Shown here: positions 54,253-63,094 of the stretch, piece by piece
Layout: every line of letters starts with the position of its first letter
Numbering within the stretch: position 1 is the first letter of the stretch
DNA from: Micromonospora profundi
GTDB taxonomy: Bacteria; Actinomycetota; Actinomycetes; Mycobacteriales; Micromonosporaceae
Length of the DNA: 64,000 nucleotides
Reading direction: 5' to 3'
NCBI RefSeq assembly: GCF_011927785.1
Contig: NZ_JAATJK010000001.1
Span: forward strand, 3,038,001 to 3,102,000
The notes under the pieces: generated by a model
Told to the model about the DNA's origin: nothing
Database searches by the model: none
The model's input: only the letters and a program-made list of their open reading frames with translations
Made by a program: the position numbers and the translations under genes

Positions 54253-55403
54253 CGGTCGTCCTCCCCCGCGGTCGGTGGGGCCACACCAGCACGAGCGGGT
54301 CGGAAGACCGCCGCCGTCAGGAACCGCTCGTCCGTCTGGTCCACGGTCAACTCGCCTCCGTCGCCCGCCACCCGCTGCCTGAGTGTCGCCAGTCCCCTGA
54401 GCTCGGGGGGCGTGGTGGTGGTCACCCCGTCGTTGACGATGGTGATGCCCGACTCGGCGAGGATGATCTGGACCTGGGTGGCCTGCGCGTGGCGGAGGAT
54501 GTTGGTGGTCGTCTCGCGCAGCACCTGCCCGAGCAGTTCGCTGGCGCGGGCGTCGACCTCGGCCTCCCGGGTCACCCGGACCCGGATACCGGCGGCCTCG
54601 AACAGGTTCTTCGCGTTCTCGATCTCCGCGGTGAGGTTGAGCCGCCGCTGGGCGTACGCGAGTTCCTTGGTCTGCGCGATGGTGTCACTGACCAGCGCAT
54701 ACGTCTCCCGCAACTCCTTCTCCGCCCGCTCGGCGTCGCGGAGCAGCAGTCGCTGCGTCAGCGCGATCTTCAGCTTGACCACGTGCAGGGTATGGCCCTG
54801 GATGTCGTGCAGGTCGCTCGCGAACCGCACGCGCTCCCGCACCACCGCCAGCTCCGCCTCCCGATCCCGAGTTTGCTCGAGCTCCCGGATGAGGTCGTAG
54901 AACCGCTCGCCCACCAACGTCAGGACCGTCAACCCGACGGTGAAGAAGGTCGGCACGAGGACATAGGCACCCAGTACGTCGCCGATGTCGTCCCGCTCCA
55001 CCAACAGCCGCGCCGCACCGACCACGGCGACGTAGGAGAACAGCCCGGCCACCGCCAGCCCTCGACGCCGCCGGACCTCGTGCAGTGCGAGGGAGCCCAC
55101 GGCGCCGATACCCCAGAACGCGTTCGGAGTATCGGTGACAAGAACCCCCACCGGCCACACCGCGCCCGCCACGATCACGCAGGGCAGCACGAACCGGGAC
55201 AGGTCGCGGGCCGTCCACCGTTCGAAGGCCACCAGGGCTGCCACCACCCCCGGCAGCAGGACGACGACGTGCCACCAGGTACGCGTGTCGATGTAGAGCA
55301 GGACCACCGAGGCGAACACCACGGGCGGCAGCGACGTGGCTAGGTTGAGCCGGCGCAGCCTCCCCTGCGTCGACTGGGTGAAGCCCGTCGTTCGTGCGGT
55401 CAC
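54249..55403 (-). CDS. DesK-type sensor histidine kinase
   Basis: 384 residues. The N-terminal half has about five transmembrane helices (VVFASVVLLYI, WHVVVLLPGVVAALVAF, FVLPCVIVAGAVWPVGVLV, LFSYVAVVGAARLL, VPTFFTVGLTVLTLV). HisKA_3 dimerisation domain: H199 in RFASDLHDIQGHTL. HATPase: LRETTTNILRHAQATQVQI and GITIVNDG, with a shortened G2 (LRGLATLRQRV). It probably senses membrane state or a membrane-active compound. Confidence 0.93.
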   Translation of the reverse strand: MTARTTGFTQSTQGRLRRLNLATSLPPVVFASVVLLYIDTRTWWHVVVLLPGVVAALVAFERWTARDLSRFVLPCVIVAGAVWPVGVLVTDTPNAFWGIGAVGSLALHEVRRRRGLAVAGLFSYVAVVGAARLLVERDDIGDVLGAYVLVPTFFTVGLTVLTLVGERFYDLIRELEQTRDREAELAVVRERVRFASDLHDIQGHTLHVVKLKIALTQRLLLRDAERAEKELRETYALVSDTIAQTKELAYAQRRLNLTAEIENAKNLFEAAGIRVRVTREAEVDARASELLGQVLRETTTNILRHAQATQVQIILAESGITIVNDGVTTTTPPELRGLATLRQRVAGDGGELTVDQTDERFLTAAVFRPARAGVAPPTAGEDDR

Positions 55404-55437
55404 CCTCTCATTATCCGGCGGCCAGCGGCCACGACCA

Positions 55438-55475
55438 GTGACACCACGTCACAAGCGGCCGTGACACCACGCCAC
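55438..55475. promoter_or_regulatory. Tandem GTGACACCAC(G)YCAC operators between kinase gene and chimera
   Basis: GTGACACCACGTCAC at 55438-55452 and GTGACACCACGCCAC at 55461-55475, 23 bases apart (two helical turns). Each is an inverted repeat GTGAC-N5-GTCAC or nearly so. They lie 36 bases before the chimeric gene and are good candidates for binding the response regulator at 53650-54252. Confidence 0.55.
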
Positions 55476-55510
55476 CGACGGGCCGGCTGCGTCCGCGCTG
55501 TCATGGGTAC

Positions 55511-56227
55511 ATGTCCACCACATCTGTCATCGAGGTCGACCGGCTGAACCTCACCTACGGCGACTTCCACGCTGTCAAAGATCTCTCCTTCCAGGTGCGT
55601 GCCGGGGAGCCTGCGCTGCTGGCCGGTGTCGCCCGGCAGGTGGTCGAGAGATACCGCGCGGATCCCGCGCGGGTGCACGTGGCCGGCGCCTCGTCGGGCG
55701 CGGGGACCGCGATCATCCTTGCCGTGACCTACCTCGACGTCTTCGCCACCGCGACCTCGGTCGCCGGCGGCGAATACGGCCTCGATCAGGTGGACCCCGA
55801 CGACCCGGACTCGATACCGCCGCTGGACACGGCACGTCAGGCGCGGGCCCAGATGGGCGAACACGCCCGGCGGGTGCCACTGCTGGTCATTCAGGGCGAG
55901 CGCGACGAGGTCGTGCCGCCCCTGGTCGCCACCCGACTCGTTGAACACTGGACCATCGTGAGCGACCTCGTCGACGACGGGCTGCCCAACAACAGCCTCG
56001 ACCTGACCGAGGAGACCGTCTCGGTGCCCGCCACTGCGGGTCGGAACGCGTACACGCACACGACGATCACCGCGCCGGACGGCTTGTCGGTCGTCGAGTC
56101 GTACCGCGTCGAGGACATGGGGCACGCCTGGCCGGGCCCTGACGGCGACGGCCGCTACACCGATCACGCGGGCCCCGACGCCAGTGAGATCGTCTGGAGG
56201 TTCGCCGAGCGACTCCCCATGGTCTGA
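55511..56227 (+). CDS. Chimera: ABC-ATPase N-terminus joined to PHB-depolymerase-like esterase
   Basis: 238 residues in one open frame. Residues 1-33 (VIEVDRLNLTYGDFHAVKDL, SFQVRAGE) are the start of an ABC transporter ATPase, ending just before the place of the Walker A loop. From about residue 35 the sequence is the C-terminal 200 residues of an LpqC/PHB-depolymerase-type esterase: nucleophile S61 in VAGASSGAG, acid in IQGERDEVVPP, His in EDMGHAWPGP. The esterase has lost its first strands and oxyanion region. The ATPase has lost everything catalytic. A deletion in frame is the simplest origin. Whether the product folds is unknown. Confidence 0.75.
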   Translation: MSTTSVIEVDRLNLTYGDFHAVKDLSFQVRAGEPALLAGVARQVVERYRADPARVHVAGASSGAGTAIILAVTYLDVFATATSVAGGEYGLDQVDPDDPDSIPPLDTARQARAQMGEHARRVPLLVIQGERDEVVPPLVATRLVEHWTIVSDLVDDGLPNNSLDLTEETVSVPATAGRNAYTHTTITAPDGLSVVESYRVEDMGHAWPGPDGDGRYTDHAGPDASEIVWRFAERLPMV

Positions 56228-56577
56228 GGACCACGAGGGAACAGGCGGCACGCCGCCAGCAGCGCACGACCGCGCCCGCAACCGGCACCGCAGCGGCATC
56301 GCCTGGTCCAAAAGCGCCGTCCGCGTCATGCTGCTCGACGTCGACGACGTGGCAATGGGCCACACCGGCGTTCTGCGCTGGAACGCCAGCGGCAGGTGGG
56401 TGGTCTCCAAGGAGATCTAAAGTAGACGGCGCAGCGACCCACTCGGTTGGGGGTCGACATCCGGTCGGCCCGCACCCCGGCGCACTGCGGGCATCGACGA
56501 ATCGATGCACTGCCTGAGGCCGGGGGACGCAAAGCTCCAGACTCAGATCGACCCCGAAGACGTATGGAGGACACGTG
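56228..56577. other. Gap with a short protein-like tail
   Basis: About 350 bases. A plus-strand frame ends VRVMLLDVDDVAMGHTGVLR then WNASGRWVVSKEI-stop at 56420, which looks like the tail of a real protein whose front is gone. Nothing else is supported. Confidence 0.35.
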
Positions 56578-56883
56578 ATGGTGGAAGTGAAGGACGTTCC
56601 CGAGGCCAAGCAGTACGAGGCCCGGGTCGACGGGGAGTCCAGGGTCGCGGGCGTCGCGCAGTACATCCGTACCGCGGAACTCGTCGCGTTCGTGCACACC
56701 GAGGTCTCGCCGGAGTACGAGGGCAAGGGGGTCGGGTCAGCACTGGCCCGCACCGCCCTCGACGAGGCGCGTGCCGCGAACCTGCGCGTCCTGGCCACCT
56801 GCCCGTTCTTCGCGGGATGGATCGCCCGGCATCCCGAGTACGGGGATCTGGTGTACCAGTCCCGCAGCAGAGTCAGTGACTGA
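56578..56883 (+). CDS. Small GNAT-like acetyltransferase, YjdJ type
   Basis: 101 residues from an ATG with GGAGG 14 bases upstream. AQYIRTAELVAFVHTEVSPE and YEGKGVGSALARTALDEAR contain the acetyl-CoA loop (GKGVGS). LATCPFFAGWIARHPEYGDL is the COG2388/YjdJ hallmark with its cysteine. The function of these mini-GNATs is unknown. The next gene starts 31 bases later and is probably cotranscribed. Confidence 0.92.
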   Translation: MVEVKDVPEAKQYEARVDGESRVAGVAQYIRTAELVAFVHTEVSPEYEGKGVGSALARTALDEARAANLRVLATCPFFAGWIARHPEYGDLVYQSRSRVSD

Positions 56884-56914
56884 ACAGTTGGGCACGGCAG
56901 CGACGGAGGTCGGT

Positions 56915-57337
56915 ATGAGCAGTGGGACCGAGAGGAAATCGTACGACGGAAGGTCGATCACCGTGACCTTCGAGGGCAGGCGCTGCTTGCACGCCGCCGA
57001 ATGTGTCCGGGGCTTACCGGAGGTCTTCGACACGGGCCGGCGCCCGTGGATCCGGCCCGACGGTGCCGAGGCCGATCGTCTGGCCGAAGTGGTACGGCGC
57101 TGTCCCTCGGGTGCGCTGCAATACGAACTTGTGGACGGCGGGGCGGAGATCCCGGATGAACCCTCGCGGATCACACGCAACTCCGTGGGACAGTTGGTCG
57201 TTCGGGGCAAGTTGAGCGTGGACACGCCGGAAGGCCCACGCGCCGAGACGAGGACCGTCCTGTGTGGGTGCGGGCAGAGCGGTCTGCAGCCGTACTGCGA
57301 CCACGCGGGGCCCTGCGGTCAGACGCCACGATTCTGA
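56915..57337 (+). CDS. Iron-sulfur protein: Fer4-like domain plus variant CDGSH domain
   Basis: 140 residues from an ATG after GACGGAGGTCGGT. The N-terminal half is a divergent mono-cluster domain (C24 and C30 in RCLHAAEC, C63 in RRCPSGAL), with the Fer4_19 look. The C-terminal half has the CDGSH pattern with cysteines 117, 119 and 128 (LCGCGQSGLQPYCD). The usual CDG(S/T)H reads CDHAG: the histidine ligand is two positions early and glycine stands in its place. Electron transfer or cluster storage is inferred. Cotranscribed with the small GNAT. Confidence 0.88.
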   Translation: MSSGTERKSYDGRSITVTFEGRRCLHAAECVRGLPEVFDTGRRPWIRPDGAEADRLAEVVRRCPSGALQYELVDGGAEIPDEPSRITRNSVGQLVVRGKLSVDTPEGPRAETRTVLCGCGQSGLQPYCDHAGPCGQTPRF

Positions 57338-57349
57338 CCCGACGCCCCC

Positions 57350-57970
57350 CTAAGCCAAAAGAGCGAGGAAGTCATCGTTGACACCTTCCGGCTCGACAAT
57401 GGTCATATCGTCGAGCACTGGGATGTCGTCCAGAACCTCACCTCCCCCTGCGGCGACCGTCGGCGGCAACCCGATGGTCTGACACCCGGCAGGTGGGGAG
57501 GCGCGGCGCATCGCACCGGCGCCGTTGCAGGGGTCGGCCATGATGTGCAGCGTCCGGTTGCCGGCGCGGGAGAGGCCGGTGACGTTTCTGGTCGCCGGAG
57601 GACGCGTCCAGCAGGGCGGTGCCGTTCCAGGACGCGAACCGGTCGCGGTCGGCGAACCGGCGGACGTCGCCGACGTCTGCCAACAGCCGAGCCGCACCTG
57701 AGGGGCCGATCCCGTGCAGGTCCGTCAATGTGCGGCCGCGGGCGACCACCAGTTCCTTGAGGTCCTTCTCCGCAGTCTTGATCTTTTTGTCGACGCCCTC
57801 AACCTTGCCCACGATGTCACGGGGTCTGATGGTCGCGATCAGCACACGTGCCTGCCGTGCGGACAGGAACTGCTTTGCCCCGCCGGGGAAAGCTCCAGCA
57901 GCAACCGGTGCAGCCGGTTGATGGCCCGCAGCCCAGCTCGTCGCGACGGCCAGCCAGCATCACCATAAGC
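57350..57970 (-). pseudogene. IS110-family transposase remnant
   Basis: The C-terminal Transposase_20 domain is recognisable: TLTDLHGIGPSGAARLLADV, GDVRRFADRDRFASWNGTA and LLDASSGDQ. It is preceded by INRLHRLLLEL-like and FLSARQARVLIATIRPRD pieces and followed in a shifted frame by LSRAGNRTLHIMA. There is an internal deletion before VDKKIK and at least two frameshifts. A separate acidic tail (PVLDDMTIVEPEGVNDDFLA) closes the region at 57350. Confidence 0.75.
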
Positions 57971-58094
57971 CCCGGAGGCCGAGTTTGAACAACAAGCTCA
58001 AGGGAGTCGCGGTGGTTGTTTTCGTAGGTCCCCACCGGGGTCGCCGGGCAGCACCGACGCGCCCGCGCCCTTCCCCGACCCGGGCGCCGTCACG

Positions 58095-58889
58095 TCAGCT
58101 GACTCCGGTCGGGTACGGGAAGTTGTCGAACTCGGTATCCATCTCCTCCGGGCTACGGCGCAACCACGCGGCGGTCTGCCGGGCGAGCACAACCCGCGGC
58201 AGCGGCTGGTTGTCGGTGGCATCGGTGACCGGCTTCGCGATGGATTGCGCCGCCCAGGCGAGACCGACGAGGCGGTCGACGGCGTTCCACCGCTTCGGGG
58301 CGATGCCCAACAGGGTCTGGGCCCGGATGATGGAGTGCCAGACGTGGTAGGCGCCCGGCGGCTCGGTGCCGCCCGGGTAGTCCATCATGTGTACGCGCTG
58401 GCCGGGATAACGGCGCGGATCGTAGAGCACGCCCTGGCCGAAGTCGGCGAACGCCGACCGCAGCTTCGCGGCGTTCCGGCCGAAAAACCGGTGCATCACA
58501 TCGAACTGGGCGTCCGCGACGACCGTCAACGGCTCTTTGACCGGCAGGAACTCCGCCACAAACCCGTCCGGGAAGGTGCCGTTCGCGCGGTGCTCCTGCC
58601 AGGCCAACGCGAACGCGGCCTGCACCGAGCCCAGTTCCTCGGTTATCGCCGTCAGCGCCGCCTTGACGGTCACTGACGGGTGGTAGAGGAACGCTTCGTC
58701 GTACTGGTACCAGAATTCGTTGTTAAACGGGTCGCCATGCATACCCGGCACGTCTGGGATCTCCGGCGGCCCGGGATGGCGCTCGCCGGCGGAGGCGGAC
58801 GCGGCACCGACGGCCAGCCCTGCGCCCACTGCTGTGGCGGACACCAGGGAAGCGCGCAGCAGGCCGCGCCGAGTCAAGTGTTGTCCCAT
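58095..58889 (-). CDS. Tat-exported protein of unknown function
   Basis: 264 residues. Twin-arginine signal at the start (LTRRGLLRASLVSATAVGAG), cleavage near SASAG. The mature part is about 230 residues, mostly helical, aromatic- and His-rich: NEFWYQYDEAFLYHPSV, FDVMHRFFGRNAAKLR, YPGQRVHMMDYPGG and YHVWHSIIRAQTLLGI. I do not recognise the family. It has a strong ribosome site (AAGGAGCACGGTA ATG context) and follows the NRPS gene and its truncated partner on the same strand, so it may belong to the biosynthetic cluster. Confidence 0.75.
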   Translation of the reverse strand: MGQHLTRRGLLRASLVSATAVGAGLAVGAASASAGERHPGPPEIPDVPGMHGDPFNNEFWYQYDEAFLYHPSVTVKAALTAITEELGSVQAAFALAWQEHRANGTFPDGFVAEFLPVKEPLTVVADAQFDVMHRFFGRNAAKLRSAFADFGQGVLYDPRRYPGQRVHMMDYPGGTEPPGAYHVWHSIIRAQTLLGIAPKRWNAVDRLVGLAWAAQSIAKPVTDATDNQPLPRVVLARQTAAWLRRSPEEMDTEFDNFPYPTGVS

Positions 58890-58931
58890 TACCGTGCTCC
58901 TTCTCTCCTTGTATTTGCAGTGTCGATTGCA

Positions 58932-59261
58932 CTACGGCGTCCGCGAAAACCTCGGCCAGGACGGCGCTCTCCACCGCCGATACCGACAGCCGGTGGAAGA
59001 TTCGCAGCTCACGGGGTGCCGCCGACGCCCGCGACGCCGTCCACCCAGCCGGGCAGGGCCAGATGGTGCGGCGCACCCCGGAGCCGCAAGTTCGGCCTCC
59101 CCCGCACGCTCAGGATGCCGGAAGCTCGCACGTGGTTTCGCGTCCTCATTGGATCCAACCGACTCGTAGGGATTGATCTCGTACGCCGCGCGGAAATGAG
59201 TCGGCTCGCACAGGACGACGTCGCGCACGTGCCGGGCGCCGCAGCGCTGCAGGGTGGTCAC
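58932..59261 (-). pseudogene. Truncated amidinohydrolase (DDAH/arginine-deiminase-like) coupled to NRPS gene
   Basis: The GTG at 59261 overlaps the NRPS stop (GTGA). The first 45 codons, with HVRDVVLCEPTHFRAAYEIN then PYESVG, look like the N-terminus of a dimethylargininase or amidinotransferase-type protein (C-x-P-x-H/Y-F, Y-x-I-N-P). After that the reading degenerates into Arg/Gly-rich sequence; the catalytic parts are absent. In intact form it would modify arginine-like compounds. Family assignment is tentative. Confidence 0.4.
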
Positions 59262-62200
59262 GCCGCCGACTCAAGGATCTTGGCGAGATCGTCCACGGCG
59301 GGTCTGCGCAGCAGCGTGAAATGCTCGCCGGGCAACTCGTGGACGACCACCGGGCCGGTGCAGATTCGCCGCCAGACAGCCAGGGCGTCGCGCCGCAGTT
59401 CGGGGGTGGTGTGGCTCGCCTGTACCAGGGTCACCGGTCCGGCGTAGGGACCGGGGCGGTAGCCGGCCGCTGCCCGTACGTGCAAGTGGTTGAGACGCAC
59501 ACGCCGTTCGAGGTCTGCGTGCTCTCGGTCGGAGGAGACCAGACCAGCGGTGGAGGCGGTCGCGAGCACTTGTTCGGTTGCCTCGTCGCCCGGGAGCAGC
59601 ACGCCGAGCTCGTCGAGGTTCAGTGGCAGCCGGCCCAGTTCCCCGGCGAGGTGACGCGCGGCCTCCCCGGAGACGTCGTCGGGGAGCACCTCACCGGGGT
59701 ACGTCTCGACCATGGCAAGCATTGCGACCTGCTCCCCCGCCGCGGTCAGCCGCCGGGCCAACTCGTAGGCCACCAGCCCGCCCATCGACCAGCCCATCAA
59801 CAGATAGGGGCCGGTAGGCTGTGTCTCGCGTAACGCGGACAGGTAGTGCCCGGCCAGGAAGTCGACGCTCTGATCGGCCTGCTGCTCCGGTGGTGGGGCC
59901 TGCATTCCGTAGAGCGGGCGCCGCAAGACACCGCTGAGCGACAGATCGCGGAAGCCGACGATATCGCCGCCGGCCGGGTGTACGCAGAACAGAGGCGTGC
60001 CCGTGCCGTCGCGCAGCATCACCATCGGCTGCTCCCCCGTCATCCCCCCGGAGCGGACGGCACGGGCCAGGTGAGCGGCGGTCGCCGGTCGCTCGGCGGA
60101 CTGGTCGAAGAACACCGCGACCGGCAGGTCGGTGTGGCAGGCGGCGTTGATCCGCGCGATGAGACGCACGGCGAGCAGCGAGTGACCGCCGAGCTCGAAG
60201 AAGTCCTCGTCCATCCCGACCGGCGCCCGGTCCAGCAGCTCCTCGATCAGTCGGACCACGGTCAGTTCGACGGCGTCGGTGGGCACCGAGATTGGCTTGC
60301 GGGCCGGAGTCGGCCGGCCGGTCAGCCGGCCGCGGTCGAGCTTGCCGTTGGCGGTCAGCGGGATCGAGTCGATCCACAAGAAGCTGTCCGGGACCATGAA
60401 GGCGGGCAGCCGGTCGGTGACGAAGGCCCTCAGGTCCAGGTCGGCGCTGTCCGGGTCGGCCGACACCAAATAGGCGGTCAGCCGGCCGTCCGGGCCGCCG
60501 ACCACCGCGGCGTCGGCGACGGCGGGGTGGCTGTGCAGAACCGCCCGGATCTCGGCGGGCTCAACCCGAGAGCCGCGGATCTTCAGCTGCTCGTCGTCCC
60601 GGTTGAGGAAGCGCACCTCGCCGTCGGGGCCGTGGCAGGCGAGGTCGCCGGTACGGTAGAGCCGCTGCCCGCGCACCGGGGAGAACGGGTCCGGCACGAA
60701 CCGGTCCGCGGTCAAGTCCGGCTGGCCCAGGTAGCCGCGGGCCAGCGAACGGCCACCGAGGTAGATCTCGCCGACGACACCGATCGCGACCGGCTCCAGT
60801 TCGGCGTCGAGCACGTACAGCTGAGTGTTGGCGATGGGCCGGCCGATGGGCAGCACGGCGCCTGCGGCGGGCTCACCGACGACCTCGTGGACGCAGCAGC
60901 CGACAGCCGCCTCGGTCGGGCCGTACTCGTTGAACACGCGGGTCGCCGGGGCGTCCCGGCGCCAGGGTCGCACGGCCTCACCGGTGAGCTGCTCGCCGCC
61001 GAGGACGAGACAGTCGGCGGTGCCGGCCAAATCCCCGGGCGCGAGTACCCGGCTGGCCACGGCCAGGTGCGATGGAGTGAGTTTGAGCAGGTGGATGCCG
61101 GTGCGGGTGGTCAGCTCGCGGAACAGCGCCAGGACGTCGCGCCGGCCGTCGTCGAGGTCGGCCGACCGGCCGGTGATCAGGGGCAGGAAGAGGCTGGTAA
61201 CCGTCAGATCGAAGGCTATCGACGAGTGCACGAGCGCGCCGGAGCCGCCGCCGGTGTAGGTCGCGGCGGCCCAGGCGAGGTAGTTCACGACCGCCCGATG
61301 CGGGACCAGGACGCCCTTGGGGCTGCCGGTCGAGCCCGAGGTGAACATGACGTAGGCGAGTTGTTCCGGCCACACCCGGCGGCGTTTTCCCTGGCCGTGG
61401 GCGGCGAGCTGTTCCGTGGTGCGGCGCTCAGCCGTGCCGTCCTGCTCGATCGCGGGTGACGGGTCACCGGTGACCACGATACGGCACTGTGCCTCCCTCA
61501 CCAGGGCCTGGATCCGCCGCCATGGCTGCGCCGGGTCAAGGGGGACGTAGGCAGCGCCGGCCTTCAGCACGCCAAGGATGACCGCCACCAGCTCCACGGA
61601 GTGCGGCAGGCACACGCCGACGCGGTCCTCAGGGCCGACGCCGTCGGTGCGCAGCCCGTGCGCGATCCGGTCCGCGAGTTCGTCGAGCTGCCGGTAGGTC
61701 AGTGTCCTGGCCGGGTCGAGGACCGCGACGGCGTCCGGGGTGCGCCCTGCCTGGGCTTCGACGAGTTCGTGGAGACAGGCGACGGGCAGATCCCGGCCGG
61801 TGTCGTTGAAGCTGTGGAGCAGTTCGTCGCGGGTGCCGGGGTCGAGGCAGGTCACGGTGCTGACCGGAGCTGCCGGGTCGGCCAGCAGACCGGCCAGCAG
61901 GGTGTCGTACTGCTCCGCAAGACTACGGATGTAGCCGGGGTCGAACCGGTCGGCGCGGTAGTGCCACACCGTGCGGACGGTGTCGCCGCTGAGCAGGCAT
62001 TCCAGCTTCACGCCGTACGGCTCGGCCGACACGTCGGACCAGGTGACGACGAACGTGACGGCGCCGGCCGTCAAGGGTCCGGGCTCGGGACGGCAGTCGA
62101 ATGCGGTGGCCCAGCCGGTGGCGCCGGCCGCGTAGGAGGCCAGTAGGTTCTCCTCGAGGTCGTCGGCGCGGGTCAGCTGCCGGTCGAGCTCGGTGGTGAG

Positions 62201-63094
62201 GGTGGACAGGCTGACGCCGGGCCGAACGTGACCGACGATCGGCACCCACTTGGCGAAGTGGCCGAGGCACTCCGCCAGCTCCTCGTAGCCGCGTCCGCCG
62301 AGGCTGGCGCCGACCACGACGTCGCTCGCCGCGGTGACCCGGGCGAGCAACGCCTGCCAGACCGCCAGTAGCACGCTGCGCGGGGCGATCCCACGCGATC
62401 GGGCGTAGGCGTGCAGTGCCGTCCCGGCCAGTTCCTGCCCGATCCGCCTGCTGCCCGCCGACCGGTCGCCGCCGGCGCGTTGCAGCGGCAAGGACCGGGT
62501 GGCCGCCGGCTCGTTTGCGGCGGCCAGCAGCGCATCGGCCTCCGGCACTGGGCCGTCCAGACCGGCCTGGTGCTGCCACTCGACGACCTCGGCGTATGCG
62601 ACCGGCTCTTCGTCCGGCTTCTCGCTGCGGTAGGCGCCGGCGAGGGCTGCCACCAGCAGTCGCATCGTCTCCGCATCCGCGCTCAGTGGACTGACCGTCA
62701 GCAGCAGCGCGTGCCGGCCGGGGGCCAGCGCGAAGAGCACGCTTGCCAGCACAACGTCGGCGTTGCCCCGTTCCTGCTCGGCGACGGCGAGCAGGCGCTC
62801 CTGGCGTTCGGCTTCGCCCAGGTGGGCAAGGTCCTCGAACCGGTGCTCTGACGGTGCGGCTCCCGGCTCGGCGACGACCTGGACGGCCGAGCGCACCCCC
62901 GGCACGCGGCGGTACGAGGTGCGCAGGATCGCGTGACGGTTGGTCACCTCGGCCAGGGCTGCGCTCAGCCGGCCGGTGTCCAGCGGACCGGTCACCAGCA
63001 GCAGGGTCTGGGCCCAGGTTGCCTCGCCGTCTTCGCGTAGCTGCCAGATGTGTTGTTGTTGCACCGACAGCCGGAATCCCCGCACCTGGTTCAT
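59258..63094 (-). CDS. NRPS terminal module: C-A-T-TE
   Basis: 1278 residues. The condensation domain (1-430) lacks HHxxxDG: positions 135-141 read SPLSADA. Adenylation domain 440-925: FTSGSTGSPKG, NEYGPTEAAV, YRTGD, NGKLD. Reading the ten pocket residues by alignment to GrsA gives D629 L630 T633 K671 V697 G699 E723 V731 G732 K918, which is near the asparagine code and one to two changes from aspartate. Carrier domain: DEDFFELGGHSL, Ser 972. Thioesterase 1025-1278: GWSMGG (Ser 1103) and GEHFTLL (His 1258). A terminal, product-releasing module. ATG overlaps the hydroxylase stop. Confidence 0.93.
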   Translation of the reverse strand: MNQVRGFRLSVQQQHIWQLREDGEATWAQTLLLVTGPLDTGRLSAALAEVTNRHAILRTSYRRVPGVRSAVQVVAEPGAAPSEHRFEDLAHLGEAERQERLLAVAEQERGNADVVLASVLFALAPGRHALLLTVSPLSADAETMRLLVAALAGAYRSEKPDEEPVAYAEVVEWQHQAGLDGPVPEADALLAAANEPAATRSLPLQRAGGDRSAGSRRIGQELAGTALHAYARSRGIAPRSVLLAVWQALLARVTAASDVVVGASLGGRGYEELAECLGHFAKWVPIVGHVRPGVSLSTLTTELDRQLTRADDLEENLLASYAAGATGWATAFDCRPEPGPLTAGAVTFVVTWSDVSAEPYGVKLECLLSGDTVRTVWHYRADRFDPGYIRSLAEQYDTLLAGLLADPAAPVSTVTCLDPGTRDELLHSFNDTGRDLPVACLHELVEAQAGRTPDAVAVLDPARTLTYRQLDELADRIAHGLRTDGVGPEDRVGVCLPHSVELVAVILGVLKAGAAYVPLDPAQPWRRIQALVREAQCRIVVTGDPSPAIEQDGTAERRTTEQLAAHGQGKRRRVWPEQLAYVMFTSGSTGSPKGVLVPHRAVVNYLAWAAATYTGGGSGALVHSSIAFDLTVTSLFLPLITGRSADLDDGRRDVLALFRELTTRTGIHLLKLTPSHLAVASRVLAPGDLAGTADCLVLGGEQLTGEAVRPWRRDAPATRVFNEYGPTEAAVGCCVHEVVGEPAAGAVLPIGRPIANTQLYVLDAELEPVAIGVVGEIYLGGRSLARGYLGQPDLTADRFVPDPFSPVRGQRLYRTGDLACHGPDGEVRFLNRDDEQLKIRGSRVEPAEIRAVLHSHPAVADAAVVGGPDGRLTAYLVSADPDSADLDLRAFVTDRLPAFMVPDSFLWIDSIPLTANGKLDRGRLTGRPTPARKPISVPTDAVELTVVRLIEELLDRAPVGMDEDFFELGGHSLLAVRLIARINAACHTDLPVAVFFDQSAERPATAAHLARAVRSGGMTGEQPMVMLRDGTGTPLFCVHPAGGDIVGFRDLSLSGVLRRPLYGMQAPPPEQQADQSVDFLAGHYLSALRETQPTGPYLLMGWSMGGLVAYELARRLTAAGEQVAMLAMVETYPGEVLPDDVSGEAARHLAGELGRLPLNLDELGVLLPGDEATEQVLATASTAGLVSSDREHADLERRVRLNHLHVRAAAGYRPGPYAGPVTLVQASHTTPELRRDALAVWRRICTGPVVVHELPGEHFTLLRRPAVDDLAKILESAA

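Noticed and set aside
57350..57470. Acidic tail ending VNDDFLALLA as a possible precursor peptide
   Set aside because: No start codon or ribosome site, continuous with IS110 debris; better read as a gene end or chance frame.
59846..61459. A 537-codon open frame on the plus strand
   Set aside because: Shadow of the NRPS adenylation domain.
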